From contig NZ_KB890757.1 in NCBI RefSeq assembly GCF_000373245.1, forward strand, positions 62,001 through 126,000: DNA of 64,000 nt, in the 5' to 3' direction. This DNA comes from Echinicola pacifica DSM 19836. GTDB taxonomy: Bacteria; Bacteroidota; Bacteroidia; Cytophagales; Cyclobacteriaceae. The first letter of the stretch is position 1; each line of letters begins with the position of its first letter. The notes beneath the pieces are model-generated. The model had not been told where the DNA came from and made no database searches. It saw only the letters and a list, made by a program, of their open reading frames with translations. Of the stretch, positions 1 to 9,019 are shown one piece after another. A program made the position numbers and the translations under genes.

Positions 1-3000
1 CGGTATAGATGCTCTCCTCCGTCACCTCGATCGAATTGGAGTTATTGTCCCCAAAAACGTCTCCGGCGGCATTGGTCCATTCGAAATCGTACAGTCCCTC
101 CGAAGGATCATATCCTTCTATGGCTGTCAGGGTAATGGGGCTGCCACTACATAAAGTGATATCATCCTCCAAAGTCAATGGGGGTGGGCCTACTACCTCT
201 ACATCCAATTGACCATTATAATAGTCCGGATTTCCACAGCGCTCCACATTCAAGGTCACGGTGAATATTCCTGCGGAATCAAATTCATACTCCAGGAATT
301 GGAAATCGTCTCCTGTGCCTGAATATGAAAAGACCTCGCCTCCATCAATATCAAGAATGGCCCAGTTGTAAAAGTCTATATCTGGCTCTCCGGCACCTTG
401 GAATTCGGCCAAGGCCAGCCCTTGATCCAGACACAGTCGGTCAGGGCCTGATAATTCTGGCTCTGGGATATTGCTTCCTGAGTTTTGGACATAGGAAGGG
501 AGACCAAGGTTATTGCTGCCATTGGTTGCGGGACCTTGGCTCGTATAGGAGCTAGGGTTGCAGTCAGAGCCAGGGTTGATCTGGCCCACCTGCGGTGCAC
601 CGACCACCGATACGTAGATGACACCATTTGGCCCCATCTGTATGGCTCCCAGATCTCCTCCAGCACTGCCAGAAAGTAGGTTTCGGGATGCTTCTATACA
701 AGCCTCTATTTGGTCACGGCTTTCGGCATCAGCAAAACAGGTAGGGCAGATCTCACTTCCACCTTCCTCATCATCTATTTCCAAGCCTTTGATGGCGATC
801 TCTTCGATTCCTTTTCCGTCTCTATAAGACACAAATATCTTATTACTATCACTGGAGAACTCCAGCCCATATACCTCATCACTACAGCCAAGGTCAATGG
901 TAGCGTATTCTTTAAGTTCGCCTGTGGACTCATCAAAATCAAATATATCGACAGTGCTGCAGCCATTCTCATCATAGATGGTTACGGCGACTTGTTCTCC
1001 ATCAGGGCTGAATTTCATGGAACCTACACCCGCTCCATAGCCATGATTGGTGCCCACCGAACTGGGAACCGCCTGCCCAATACCTTGGGAGGTTACGGGG
1101 TAGGCCCGGAAGGTGTTATTGCCCAGTTCATGGAACATCACCCAGGTGGTGTCGCCAGACTCAATAGCGGCGGATTGCTCTGTTCCTGGGTTGAAGAGGA
1201 AATTGTCAGGACTTACCACACTTCCCACTCCGGTAGTATTCTCACCTTTGATGTCCACCAGGGAAAACTTCACCGTATTGGTGCCGCTGCTATTGGACTG
1301 GGTGGTGAAGAGGTAATATAAGGTTTGCTCTTGAGGGACTTTGATGGCGATCACACTTTGCGTGGAGGTATTGTCTCCACCTATATCCTCGCCTCCCTCC
1401 ATGAGATTTCCATTAAGATCCCATACCGACTGGCCATCCGTATAGAAAAGCACCTGTCCCGTTTGATCAGAAATAGTCGTGGTACCGGCAGGAATGTCCC
1501 AGTCAAAGCCAGGGTCCTCCACAGGTCTTGGTAGCGGGCCATCCGGATTGTCAGGGTCAGGGTTGAAGTCTAAGCCTGCATTTTCTCCGAAATACCATAT
1601 ATTATTGGTTTGATCATCTACTTTTTCATTGGCCACTGGATCCCACATTTTCACGGTGGTTTCAGCATATACATAGCATGTGGATCCCTCTTCTCTAGCT
1701 AAAACCCAATATGTGCCAGGTTTACAAACTTCATTAGGACCTTCACCGATCCATCCTTCTTCTTTCTTATTGGACCAGAAGTATTCATAAGCAGTTTCTC
1801 CATCTTGACCCGATCCTCCGCCAGTGCCTGGGATTCCTCCGATGCCCCCACCGGATCCTCCACCTGAGCCACCTTGTCCTTCTTCGCCAGAGCTCACCTC
1901 TAGCATTTCATTCAGGTCGAGACAGGTTTTGCAAGTGGTGGTGTCGGATGGGGTGAAGCTGGCCTGTAGGTTGTTTTCTGTAAAGCTGATGGTGTGATTG
2001 ACGGTCTGACTGCTTCCATCCGCTAGCTCCACCGTTAAGGTGACCGTTACAGATTCTTGATTGGTGGCATTTGCAGGCAGGAGCAGGTGCTCCTCATTGA
2101 GCTCAAGCTCAATCTCCGACCCGTCCTCGTCCGTAGGGGGAGGAGTTAGCTCCCATTCATAGGATCTTATAGGTATATTTGCAGGATCCAAAAATGAGGT
2201 CAGCTGAAGGGCATTATTCATACAGGGATCTTGCGGCTCATAGGTAAAATCTACGGTGACGTCGATGTCCTCATTAGGAGCAAATAATGGGAATTGGCCG
2301 CCACAAAAGTCAGTGCCTTCGAAGGGATCAGCATCGACTTCCAGTTCCTCCAATAGAGGATTATCGGGATTCTCTAAGGTGCCTACATAGAAGGCGTCAT
2401 TTCCTTCTTCCTGATAGATATAATAAAGCTGGCCGTCTGGCCCCACCTTGATATCTAATAGTTGGGAATTTACATTTCCTGAGGGATTTGGGCTAGGGAT
2501 AATCTCTGGCTCCGCCTCCAGGTCGTCTGTAGGGACACGGAGAAGTTCATCTCCTCGGGTGAAATAAATGAAATTCCCGTCAGGGGAATATTCGGCCCCG
2601 CCATAGTTTACGGAGGGAATGCTGGTGGAGAAAGTTATTTCTCGAGGGCTGGAGAAAGTGCCACTTAAGGTATCAAAATCCAGGACGGTGATAGGTGAAG
2701 AAGAATCTTCTGGCAATAAAATCAGTTGCGAGGTCTCTTCATTAAAAATCATCCGATCGGGAGCGTTGGGCAGGCTTAGGAAGTCCATTTCGGTGAATAC
2801 CCCTTCCTGATTGGTGATTTCTCTGGAAACCAGTTGCCCACCTTCATAGCTGATCAGATAGCTTGGCGAGTCAGGAGTTTTGATGACAGAGATGGCGCCG
2901 GAAGCAGAAGAAATGGGTTGATTGAGACTAGTGACTTCGCCAGCAGGAGGGCTATTGGCGGGCGCATCGCCTTGGGCATTCATGTCAATGACCGAATATT

Positions 3001-3445
3001 GCAATTCCCCAGCGGGGCTAATATAAAAGGTATAAAATGTTCTTTCGCCGTTTTGTTCGTAGTTTAGCGCAGCGATAGCGACGGTTTGCGTACCCTCAAA
3101 ATCACCATTTATCCCATTGGGAGCGCCTTGTATCAGGTCATCAAGATAATTATAAACCAACTCACCATTGGTATAGAATAAAGGTTCACCGGTAATCGGG
3201 TCTATGGCGATGGCATTGTTGTTTTGGCCGATTACCACCGAGCCGGGCAGGGTGTTTACATTGGGTGTACTGCCCTTTCCAAAAGAAATATAATTATTTT
3301 CTGCATTGCGGCCACAGTATCCGAAGATCCATTCGTTATTATTATAACCTTGACTTTGGGCAGAAAATATAAAAAAAGGACATAGCATTAGAAGGTAAAG
3401 AATATAAATCACTCTTAATCTTATGTAAATAGAAGTCCTTTTCAT
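1..3445 (-). CDS. Giant secreted beta-propeller/PKD-type protein, probable type IX secretion cargo (3' end outside window)
   Basis: The reading frame is open on the minus strand from an ATG at 3445 to the window edge, giving at least 1148 residues and no stop. It starts with a basic, hydrophobic signal peptide ending near SAQSQG. Two related modules follow. The first opens with a WIFGYCGRNAE-like segment and the second, near residue 610, with IWYFGENAGLDFN. Both continue with a TGxxLFYT(N/D)G segment and propeller-like strands. A Gly/Ser-rich linker at about residues 520-550 separates them. Near the window edge the sequence becomes PKD/Ig-like. This architecture is usual for long Bacteroidetes surface proteins that end in a gliding-motility/type IX C-terminal sorting domain, but that end is not visible. 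A PorP/SprF gene diverges from it 80 bp away, which supports type IX export or surface anchoring. Function beyond a surface or adhesin role is unknown. Confidence 0.8.
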   Translation of the reverse strand, partial: MKRTSIYIRLRVIYILYLLMLCPFFIFSAQSQGYNNNEWIFGYCGRNAENNYISFGKGSTPNVNTLPGSVVIGQNNNAIAIDPITGEPLFYTNGELVYNYLDDLIQGAPNGINGDFEGTQTVAIAALNYEQNGERTFYTFYISPAGELQYSVIDMNAQGDAPANSPPAGEVTSLNQPISSASGAISVIKTPDSPSYLISYEGGQLVSREITNQEGVFTEMDFLSLPNAPDRMIFNEETSQLILLPEDSSSPITVLDFDTLSGTFSSPREITFSTSIPSVNYGGAEYSPDGNFIYFTRGDELLRVPTDDLEAEPEIIPSPNPSGNVNSQLLDIKVGPDGQLYYIYQEEGNDAFYVGTLENPDNPLLEELEVDADPFEGTDFCGGQFPLFAPNEDIDVTVDFTYEPQDPCMNNALQLTSFLDPANIPIRSYEWELTPPPTDEDGSEIELELNEEHLLLPANATNQESVTVTLTVELADGSSQTVNHTISFTENNLQASFTPSDTTTCKTCLDLNEMLEVSSGEEGQGGSGGGSGGGIGGIPGTGGGSGQDGETAYEYFWSNKKEEGWIGEGPNEVCKPGTYWVLAREEGSTCYVYAETTVKMWDPVANEKVDDQTNNIWYFGENAGLDFNPDPDNPDGPLPRPVEDPGFDWDIPAGTTTISDQTGQVLFYTDGQSVWDLNGNLMEGGEDIGGDNTSTQSVIAIKVPQEQTLYYLFTTQSNSSGTNTVKFSLVDIKGENTTGVGSVVSPDNFLFNPGTEQSAAIESGDTTWVMFHELGNNTFRAYPVTSQGIGQAVPSSVGTNHGYGAGVGSMKFSPDGEQVAVTIYDENGCSTVDIFDFDESTGELKEYATIDLGCSDEVYGLEFSSDSNKIFVSYRDGKGIEEIAIKGLEIDDEEGGSEICPTCFADAESRDQIEACIEASRNLLSGSAGGDLGAIQMGPNGVIYVSVVGAPQVGQINPGSDCNPSSYTSQGPATNGSNNLGLPSYVQNSGSNIPEPELSGPDRLCLDQGLALAEFQGAGEPDIDFYNWAILDIDGGEVFSYSGTGDDFQFLEYEFDSAGIFTVTLNVERCGNPDYYNGQLDVEVVGPPPLTLEDDITLCSGSPITLTAIEGYDPSEGLYDFEWTNAAGDVFGDNNSNSIEVTEESIYT

Positions 3446-3525
3446 AATTTATGTGCTGCCATAAAACACCTGATACTGGCTTGTCGTTAAACAGCTTAAC
3501 TTTACTCAAATAAACGAACAAATAT

Positions 3526-4575
3526 TTGTTTAGGTCTTATATATACTTAGTTTTTTGCTTGATCGCATTAACTTGCTCTACTACTCGTAGTTTTGGCCAG
3601 GACCCTCAGTTCAGCCAATACTATGCTGCGCCTTTGTACCTAAATCCGGCCTTTGCTGGGTCTGAATTACAGACGCGTATAGGTGCAAATTATCGCAGTC
3701 AATGGCCCGGCCTGGATGCACAGTATAATACTTTTTCGGCATATGCGGATACCTATTTGGAAAAATATAACAGTGGCCTCGGCCTGATGATACTAAATGA
3801 TGTCCAAGGTGCTGCTGATCTGCATTCCATCACTATTTCAGGCATCTATTCCTACGAACTTCGGGTGTCAGAAGGCCTTTACTTCCGGCCAGGCTTTCAG
3901 GCCAGCTATATCCGCCGTGATGTTGGCTATTATGATAATTTGATCTTTGCGAATCAAATAGATCCAAGTAACCCCTTCGGACCTCTATTTCCAGGAAATA
4001 CCGATCTGACAGGCCTAGGAGAACCTATTAATATGCTTTCCCTTTCGGTCGGTGGATTGATATTCACCGATAAGCTGTGGATAGGCGGTTCTGTACACCA
4101 TATCAATCAGCCCAACCAGTCCTTCCTCGATGGGCTAAGTCCCCTTCCTCGCAAGTATTCCTTCCATGCAGGGTATAGAATAGGTCTTGGGCATGGAGCC
4201 ATGAAGCGGGATTTTACACATAGATATAAGCAGCGGTACTTTGTACCCACGGTGAATTATAAAAAACAAGGGGTCTTTGAGCAGCTGGATCTCGGCGCTT
4301 ACCTCTACGCTGAGCCTCTGGTGCTCGGACTGTGGTACCGAGGCCTTCCCTATAAACCGCTGAATAGTGAAACCAACCGGGATGCCATAGTGATGCTGAT
4401 TGGCCTCAGTCTTCCCTCCGGTATGGATGTCGGCTATAGCTTCGACTATACCATGTCACAGCTGGGAATCCAGTCTGGCGGAGCCCATGAAGTGAGCATT
4501 TCTTTTACCCTTCCCAATAGAAACCCCGGTGCGCCAAGATTAAGAGATACCCTCTTGCCCTGTCCGAAATTTTAA
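3526..4575 (+). CDS. PorP/SprF family type IX secretion membrane protein
   Basis: The 349-residue product has a signal peptide followed by the family hallmark QFSQYYAAPLYLNPAFAGS at about residues 28-46, then alternating beta strands expected of an outer-membrane barrel. PorP/SprF proteins are associated with the type IX secretion system and help secrete or anchor particular large surface proteins. They are commonly encoded beside their cargo, as here with the divergent giant protein. The start is TTG: an in-frame stop lies at 3511, no ATG occurs before the signal peptide, and the TTG gives a well-formed leader. A protease gene follows 12 bp downstream and may be cotranscribed. The family call is secure; the specific partner is inferred from position. 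Confidence 0.92.
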   Translation: MFRSYIYLVFCLIALTCSTTRSFGQDPQFSQYYAAPLYLNPAFAGSELQTRIGANYRSQWPGLDAQYNTFSAYADTYLEKYNSGLGLMILNDVQGAADLHSITISGIYSYELRVSEGLYFRPGFQASYIRRDVGYYDNLIFANQIDPSNPFGPLFPGNTDLTGLGEPINMLSLSVGGLIFTDKLWIGGSVHHINQPNQSFLDGLSPLPRKYSFHAGYRIGLGHGAMKRDFTHRYKQRYFVPTVNYKKQGVFEQLDLGAYLYAEPLVLGLWYRGLPYKPLNSETNRDAIVMLIGLSLPSGMDVGYSFDYTMSQLGIQSGGAHEVSISFTLPNRNPGAPRLRDTLLPCPKF

Positions 4576-4587
4576 TAGTTTTGCGGG

Positions 4588-5823
4588 ATGATGAATGCGG
4601 AAAACATAAAGATTATCCTGATCGGCCTGGTTCTGGCTGGTTTCTTTTTTGATAAATTCAGCAGCTGGCTGAATGTGAGACAGCCTGTACCTCCTGTTCC
4701 CGATAATCTCAAGGGCTATTTAGATCAGGCGAAATTGCTGGAAGCTAAATCCTACCAAAAAGTGAATTTCCGCTTTGGAATGTTTTCTGAAAGTCTGTCG
4801 CTGGCCCTCATGCTGGTACTATTGATTTTGGGTGCTTTCGGTGAGCTGGATACCTATATCTCCGGTATTACTGATAAGCCGCTCATACAGTCACTCTTAT
4901 TCTTTGGTATACTATTCATTGCTTCAGATCTTTTGTCCCTTCCTTTTGACTATTACCATACCTTCCGTATTGAGGAGGATTATGGGTTTAACAAAACCAG
5001 CCCCAGGACCTTCTTCCTGGACAAGATAAAAGGTTATGCTCTTGCCCTGGTCGTTGGAGGGGGATTGTTGACACTTTTGATTTGGCTGATCGCAACTTTG
5101 GGCTCAGGGTTTTGGCTTTATTTCTGGCTGGTGGCTGCTGTCTTTATGGTCGTGATCAATAGGTTTTATACTTCATTGATATTGCCTTTATTCAATAAAC
5201 TTTCTCCTCTGGAGGAAGGAGAGCTGAAGTCAGCCATTATGCACTACGCCGATCAGGTGGACTTTCCTCTGACCAATGTATATGTCATCGATGGGAGTAC
5301 GCGCTCCACCAAAGCTAATGCCTTCTTTTCCGGATTTGGCAAACAAAAGAAAGTGGTGCTTTATGATACCCTGATTGAGCAGCATACGGTGGAAGAATTA
5401 GTGGCGGTCCTCGTTCATGAGGTGGGGCATTTTAAGAAAAAACATATCCTTCAGTCCATGCTGCTCTCCGTGCTGCAGGTGGGGATTATATTATATGCAA
5501 TGTCCATCGTGGTAAATTCTGAGCAAATCAGTATGGCTCTGGGAGGGGCAAGGCAAGCGATTCATTTGAATCTACTAGGTTATTTTATTTTGTTTAGCCC
5601 TATTTCCAGCATTATGGGGATAGGCATGAATATGCTGAGCAGGAAGAATGAGTTTGAGGCGGATGCGTTTGCCAAAAGCACCTATTCAGGACCTCCTCTT
5701 GCCGCCGCCCTAAAGACCCTTTCGGTAAAAACCTTAAGTCAAATAAACCCACATCCTCTACAGGTATTTATTAAATTTTCCCATCCTCCGCTTTTGCAGC
5801 GCTTAAAAAAGCTCGAAGCCTAA
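4588..5823 (+). CDS. Ste24-type M48 family CAAX prenyl endopeptidase homologue
   Basis: This is a 411-residue multi-pass membrane metalloprotease. The zinc-binding HEVGH motif lies at residues 277-281, and a distal NEFEADAF segment near residue 350 supplies the third ligand. The N-terminal half carries several hydrophobic segments and the Ste24-type region with RIEEDYGFNKTSPRTF, which places it with Ste24/CAAX protease 1 rather than the shorter HtpX group. Eukaryotic Ste24 trims prenylated proteins. Bacterial homologues lack that substrate and are thought to act in membrane-protein quality control; that role is inferred here. Two ATG codons in tandem open the frame, so the exact start is uncertain by one codon. 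The short gap after porP suggests shared transcription. Confidence 0.9.
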   Translation: MMNAENIKIILIGLVLAGFFFDKFSSWLNVRQPVPPVPDNLKGYLDQAKLLEAKSYQKVNFRFGMFSESLSLALMLVLLILGAFGELDTYISGITDKPLIQSLLFFGILFIASDLLSLPFDYYHTFRIEEDYGFNKTSPRTFFLDKIKGYALALVVGGGLLTLLIWLIATLGSGFWLYFWLVAAVFMVVINRFYTSLILPLFNKLSPLEEGELKSAIMHYADQVDFPLTNVYVIDGSTRSTKANAFFSGFGKQKKVVLYDTLIEQHTVEELVAVLVHEVGHFKKKHILQSMLLSVLQVGIILYAMSIVVNSEQISMALGGARQAIHLNLLGYFILFSPISSIMGIGMNMLSRKNEFEADAFAKSTYSGPPLAAALKTLSVKTLSQINPHPLQVFIKFSHPPLLQRLKKLEA

Positions 5824-5941
5824 TGCTCTCAGGTTAGCTGTGTATGGCTAAAAGCATTTAGTACGTGTAATTTTTGGATGAATGGTGAATCATCTGATAA
5901 AAATTTTATTAATTTAGGGTAGATAAATAAAAACTTTCTAT

Positions 5942-7516
5942 ATGAATAACAAGATCACCCTTACATTTCTAAGTTTTTCACTTGTGGTACTTGGCCTGAT
6001 GGCCAGCTGCAGTGAGGACAAAGCCGGGCGAGGGGAATTACCCCGCATAGCGATAGCCGGATTAGCTATTGAGTCGAGCACTTTTTCGCCAGCGGTATCG
6101 GAGGAAGAGGCCTTCCGTGCGAAAAGAGGAGAGGAGGTATTTACCAATTACCCGTTTATGGAGGAGGGAGCGGTAAATCGCATGCGGGCAGTTTGGCTGC
6201 CTACCTTGACAGGGAAGTCCATACCGGGGGGCATTGTGAGTCGAGAGGCTTATGAGAAACTGATGAAGGAGACCTTGGAGATGCTGGAAGCCAATAAGCC
6301 TTATGACGGTTTGTTTTTTGATATTCATGGTGCCATGAGTGTGCAGGGCCTGGATGACCCCGAAGGAGATATGATCGTTCGGATCAGAGAGGTGATCGGG
6401 CAGGAACCCCTTATTTCTACCTCTATGGACCTTCATGGCAATGTGTCTGATCGCTTGGCCACCCAGTCGGATATGATCACATGCTATAGAATGGCCCCTC
6501 ATGAGGATGCTCTAGAGTCCAAAAAAAGAGCCATGGATAATCTGTTGGATCGACTGGAGAGTGGAAAGGGTAGGCCGGCTTATAAGGCTTATGTGGCGGT
6601 GCCAATATTATTGCCCGGAGAAAAGACGAGTACGAGAATAGAGCCTGGCAAAAGCCTCTATGCTCAGGTTCCTAAGGTGGCAGATCAGGAAGGGGTCGTG
6701 GATGCTGCGATCTGGATGGGCTATCCATGGGCCGATGAACCGCGAAATCACGGGGTGGTTATGGTCACCGGAGATGATAAGGAAAAGGTTCAGGAAGGTG
6801 CCGAAAAGCTTGCCAATAGCTTCTGGGATGTTCGTAAGGAATTTGAATTTGTGGCCCCCACTTCCACTCTTGAGGAGGCATTGGATGCGGCTATCACGAG
6901 TGATAAGGTGCCCTTTATGATTAGCGACTCCGGAGATAATCCTACCGCGGGCGGTGCTGGGGATGTCACTTGGTCGCTCAAAAGAATTTTAGACCGTAAG
7001 GAATTTCAGTCGGAGTCTGGTCCGTCGGTAATCTATGCCTCTATTCCTGGCCCCGAGATGATCAAAGCGGCTCTCGCTGCTGGTGAAGGAGCCATCGTCA
7101 AAGCTCCAGTGGGAGCAATGGTCGATAGCCGTTTTGAAGGTCCAATCACCCTGGAAGGAAAAGTCATGGCCATCAGAGAAGGCGATCGTGACGCCAGAAC
7201 CGAGGTGGTCATCCGTACAGGTAGTGTGGATGTGATTGTTACCGATAGACGTAAGCCTTATCATTATGAAAAAGACTTTACTCAGCTTGGCCTCAATCCT
7301 CGCAAAACAGATATTGTCATCGTGAAGATAGGCTATTTGGTGCCTGAGCTGTATGATATGAGGGCCGACTGGCTGTTGGCGCTTACCAAAGGTGGCGTGG
7401 ATCAGGATCTAATGAGGTTGGGCTATAAGCGACTGAATCGCCCGATATTTCCTTTGGACTCTGCCATGGAAAATCCGGATTTATCCCCCAAATGGATCCC
7501 TTTATCGGATAAATAA
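5942..7516 (+). CDS. M81 family (MlrC-like) metallopeptidase lipoprotein
   Basis: The 524-residue protein begins with a lipoprotein signal whose lipobox ends at Cys23 (GLMASC), so it is probably membrane anchored on the periplasmic side. The rest matches the two-part MlrC architecture. The N-terminal part has conserved FFDIHGAM, STSMDLHGNVSD and MAPHEDA segments that carry the predicted metal ligands. The C-terminal part includes SDSGDNPTAGGAGD. The family founder, MlrC, hydrolyses linearised microcystin. Most homologues have no known substrate, and this one should be read as a metal-dependent amide hydrolase of unknown target. It stands alone, with a 118-bp gap upstream and a strong terminator just after the stop. 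A signal peptide on an M81 protein is worth noting because the founder enzyme is described as acting inside the cell. Confidence 0.88.
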   Translation: MNNKITLTFLSFSLVVLGLMASCSEDKAGRGELPRIAIAGLAIESSTFSPAVSEEEAFRAKRGEEVFTNYPFMEEGAVNRMRAVWLPTLTGKSIPGGIVSREAYEKLMKETLEMLEANKPYDGLFFDIHGAMSVQGLDDPEGDMIVRIREVIGQEPLISTSMDLHGNVSDRLATQSDMITCYRMAPHEDALESKKRAMDNLLDRLESGKGRPAYKAYVAVPILLPGEKTSTRIEPGKSLYAQVPKVADQEGVVDAAIWMGYPWADEPRNHGVVMVTGDDKEKVQEGAEKLANSFWDVRKEFEFVAPTSTLEEALDAAITSDKVPFMISDSGDNPTAGGAGDVTWSLKRILDRKEFQSESGPSVIYASIPGPEMIKAALAAGEGAIVKAPVGAMVDSRFEGPITLEGKVMAIREGDRDARTEVVIRTGSVDVIVTDRRKPYHYEKDFTQLGLNPRKTDIVIVKIGYLVPELYDMRADWLLALTKGGVDQDLMRLGYKRLNRPIFPLDSAMENPDLSPKWIPLSDK

Positions 7517-7537
7517 TTTAAAGAATTGCCCAAATTT

Positions 7538-7574
7538 AAGGCGGTGGTTCCAATATGGAATCACCGCCTTTTTT
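7538..7574 (+). terminator. Rho-independent terminator after the M81 gene
   Basis: A GC-rich inverted repeat (AAGGCGGTG paired with CACCGCCTT, continued inward by TTCC/GGAA) closes on a short ATAT-type loop and runs into a T tract. It lies 22 bases after the M81 stop codon. Confidence 0.9.
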
Positions 7575-8023
7575 GTGGGGATTAATTTTAAATCGCCTCT
7601 CCCCTTAATTATTACTGCCAAAAGCTCAGGTCAAGGAAGATAAACCTCTCCTAATGGTTTGAAAAAGTAATAGTCTTTAGCTATTATTTCCTTGATTTCT
7701 AATGGGATAAGGTCCGACAGTCATGTCTCAAAGTGAGGTTTTTTTCATTTGCTAGTGCCAAGCTAACCTGGAGTTTTCTATGAGAAGTAAATATCACCAG
7801 TCTGTTTGAGGCTTGAATTAGTGCCAATGTGGATCCTGTTTTAGTCCTTTGAGAGGACTGTTTTGATAAAATTAGCGATTAATTAAATACTTTTAAATAT
7901 GCTGTTTATATACAAATAAAAGTGCTTAGATGCATTATATAGCGGCATGAGGAGGGCTGTATTGTATTCTATGTTAATTTGCTTTATTTTCACCTAAATT
8001 TAAACTTGGAATACAAGCCCTTC
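7575..8023. other. Gene-free region upstream of the receptor-L-domain gene
   Basis: About 450 bases with no supportable gene. A small hairpin lies at 7843-7859 (AGTCCT paired with AGGACT, loop TTGAG), and a weak CTCA/TGAG hairpin followed by seven T sits at 7727-7745. Neither is near a coding end, so their role is unclear. The promoter of the downstream lipoprotein gene is presumably in the AT-rich 7865-8010 portion, but I see no perfect TAnnTTTG box. Confidence 0.5.
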
Positions 8024-8698
8024 ATGAGACCTCTTCTTTTTCTGGTTTTTTTTACCACTGTAATTTCTTGTAGTTATCGGGATTTAACAGAGAACTTCCC
8101 TCAGCCAACGGTTTGGGATGGCGACTTATTTCTTAGTTCCCAGGCGGCTATTGATGATTTTAAAGATACCTATGTGGGGATCAATGGCGATTTGTCCATT
8201 GAAGGAGTGACGGGGGATATTGTTGACCTTTCTCCATTGAAGAATATCCGATTTGTCTCCGGGGATTTTATCATCCAGAATACCGAAAACATCAAAGACC
8301 TTTCGGGCTTATCAGGCTTAGAGTCTGTGGGTGGCCAGTTTTTTATCTATAGGAACAGAGCTTTGGAAAGCTTCCAAGGACTGGACAATCTGAAGTCTGT
8401 ACAGGGGATGTTTTTCATCTCCCTCAATGCCAAATTGCAGACCATGCAAGGATTGCAGGCTATGGAGCAACTGGGGGATATGCTTTACGTGTTCAAAAAC
8501 GCAAGCCTTGCAGATTTGGATGGCTTGCAGAGCATCAAAGAAGTGGAAGGAAATCTAAGCTTCTCCGGTAATGTCCAACTCAGCGACTTCTGCGCTCTAC
8601 AGTCGGTATTGCAAAGCACGACAGTAAATGTCCTTACCGAAAATAATGCCTTTAATCCCACCTCAAACCAGATCTTGCAGGGCTTCTGCAGCCAGTAA
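8024..8698 (+). CDS. Receptor-L-domain-like repeat lipoprotein
   Basis: I take the ATG at 8024 as the start because it puts a clean lipoprotein signal at the N terminus (MRPLLFLVFFTTVISC, Cys16). An upstream TTG at 7979 would add 15 implausible residues. The 224-residue product has about five consecutive repeats of roughly 24 residues with the pattern GLxxhxxVxGxhxhxxNxxL. This is the leucine-rich, beta-helical pattern of receptor L domains. Such small lipoproteins are common in Bacteroidetes and are presumed to be surface binding proteins; the ligand is unknown. It has no close co-oriented neighbour. The repeat family is confident and the function is not. Confidence 0.75.
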   Translation: MRPLLFLVFFTTVISCSYRDLTENFPQPTVWDGDLFLSSQAAIDDFKDTYVGINGDLSIEGVTGDIVDLSPLKNIRFVSGDFIIQNTENIKDLSGLSGLESVGGQFFIYRNRALESFQGLDNLKSVQGMFFISLNAKLQTMQGLQAMEQLGDMLYVFKNASLADLDGLQSIKEVEGNLSFSGNVQLSDFCALQSVLQSTTVNVLTENNAFNPTSNQILQGFCSQ

Positions 8699-8943
8699 TA
8701 ATCTGATATCTGGATTCCTACGTTGATTTTCCTCCTCTTATTTTGCTATCGCAAAAGCAGGTTTCTTCCGACCTAAGATTTTCGAATCCAGGGAGAATTT
8801 CATTCCACCTTCTATATTTTGGTATCGGCGTTCCGAGGGGCCGAAGTTGAGCTTGCTGGGCAAAGCGAAAAATTAATGCTTGGCAACTAGAAAGGAAGCT
8901 TTTCTATTTCACTGGTATATTTCTGGGTTAAAGGAAATCGAAA
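8699..8943. other. Gene-free region between convergent genes
   Basis: About 245 bases between the receptor-L-domain stop and the minus-strand terminator. No supportable ORF, and no T-tailed hairpin clearly serving the plus-strand gene. Small inverted repeats such as TTTTGC/GCAAAA near 8741-8756 are present without a recognisable role. Confidence 0.45.
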
Positions 8944-8994
8944 AAAAATAGGTGAAAAATGCAGATCTCTAGAGAAATCGCTTCTTCACCTATT
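8944..8994 (-). terminator. Probable terminator of the SMP-30 gene
   Basis: Inverted arms AATAGGTGAA (8947-8956) and TTCACCTATT (8985-8994) flank a 28-base loop that holds a smaller internal hairpin around CTCTAGAG. Read on the minus strand, the structure ends in eight T residues, about 25 bases after the lactonase stop. Confidence 0.7.
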
Positions 8995-9019
8995 CCACTT
9001 ATTTTTATCAGGCAAGCTC

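Noticed and set aside
710-1321. Open frame of 203 codons on the plus strand
   Set aside because: It is antisense to the giant minus-strand surface protein, whose translation is continuous and meaningful here.
1780-1890. Repetitive GGxGGS coding stretch as a possible DNA repeat array
   Set aside because: It encodes a Gly/Ser linker within the giant protein in a continuous frame, without exact DNA repeats.
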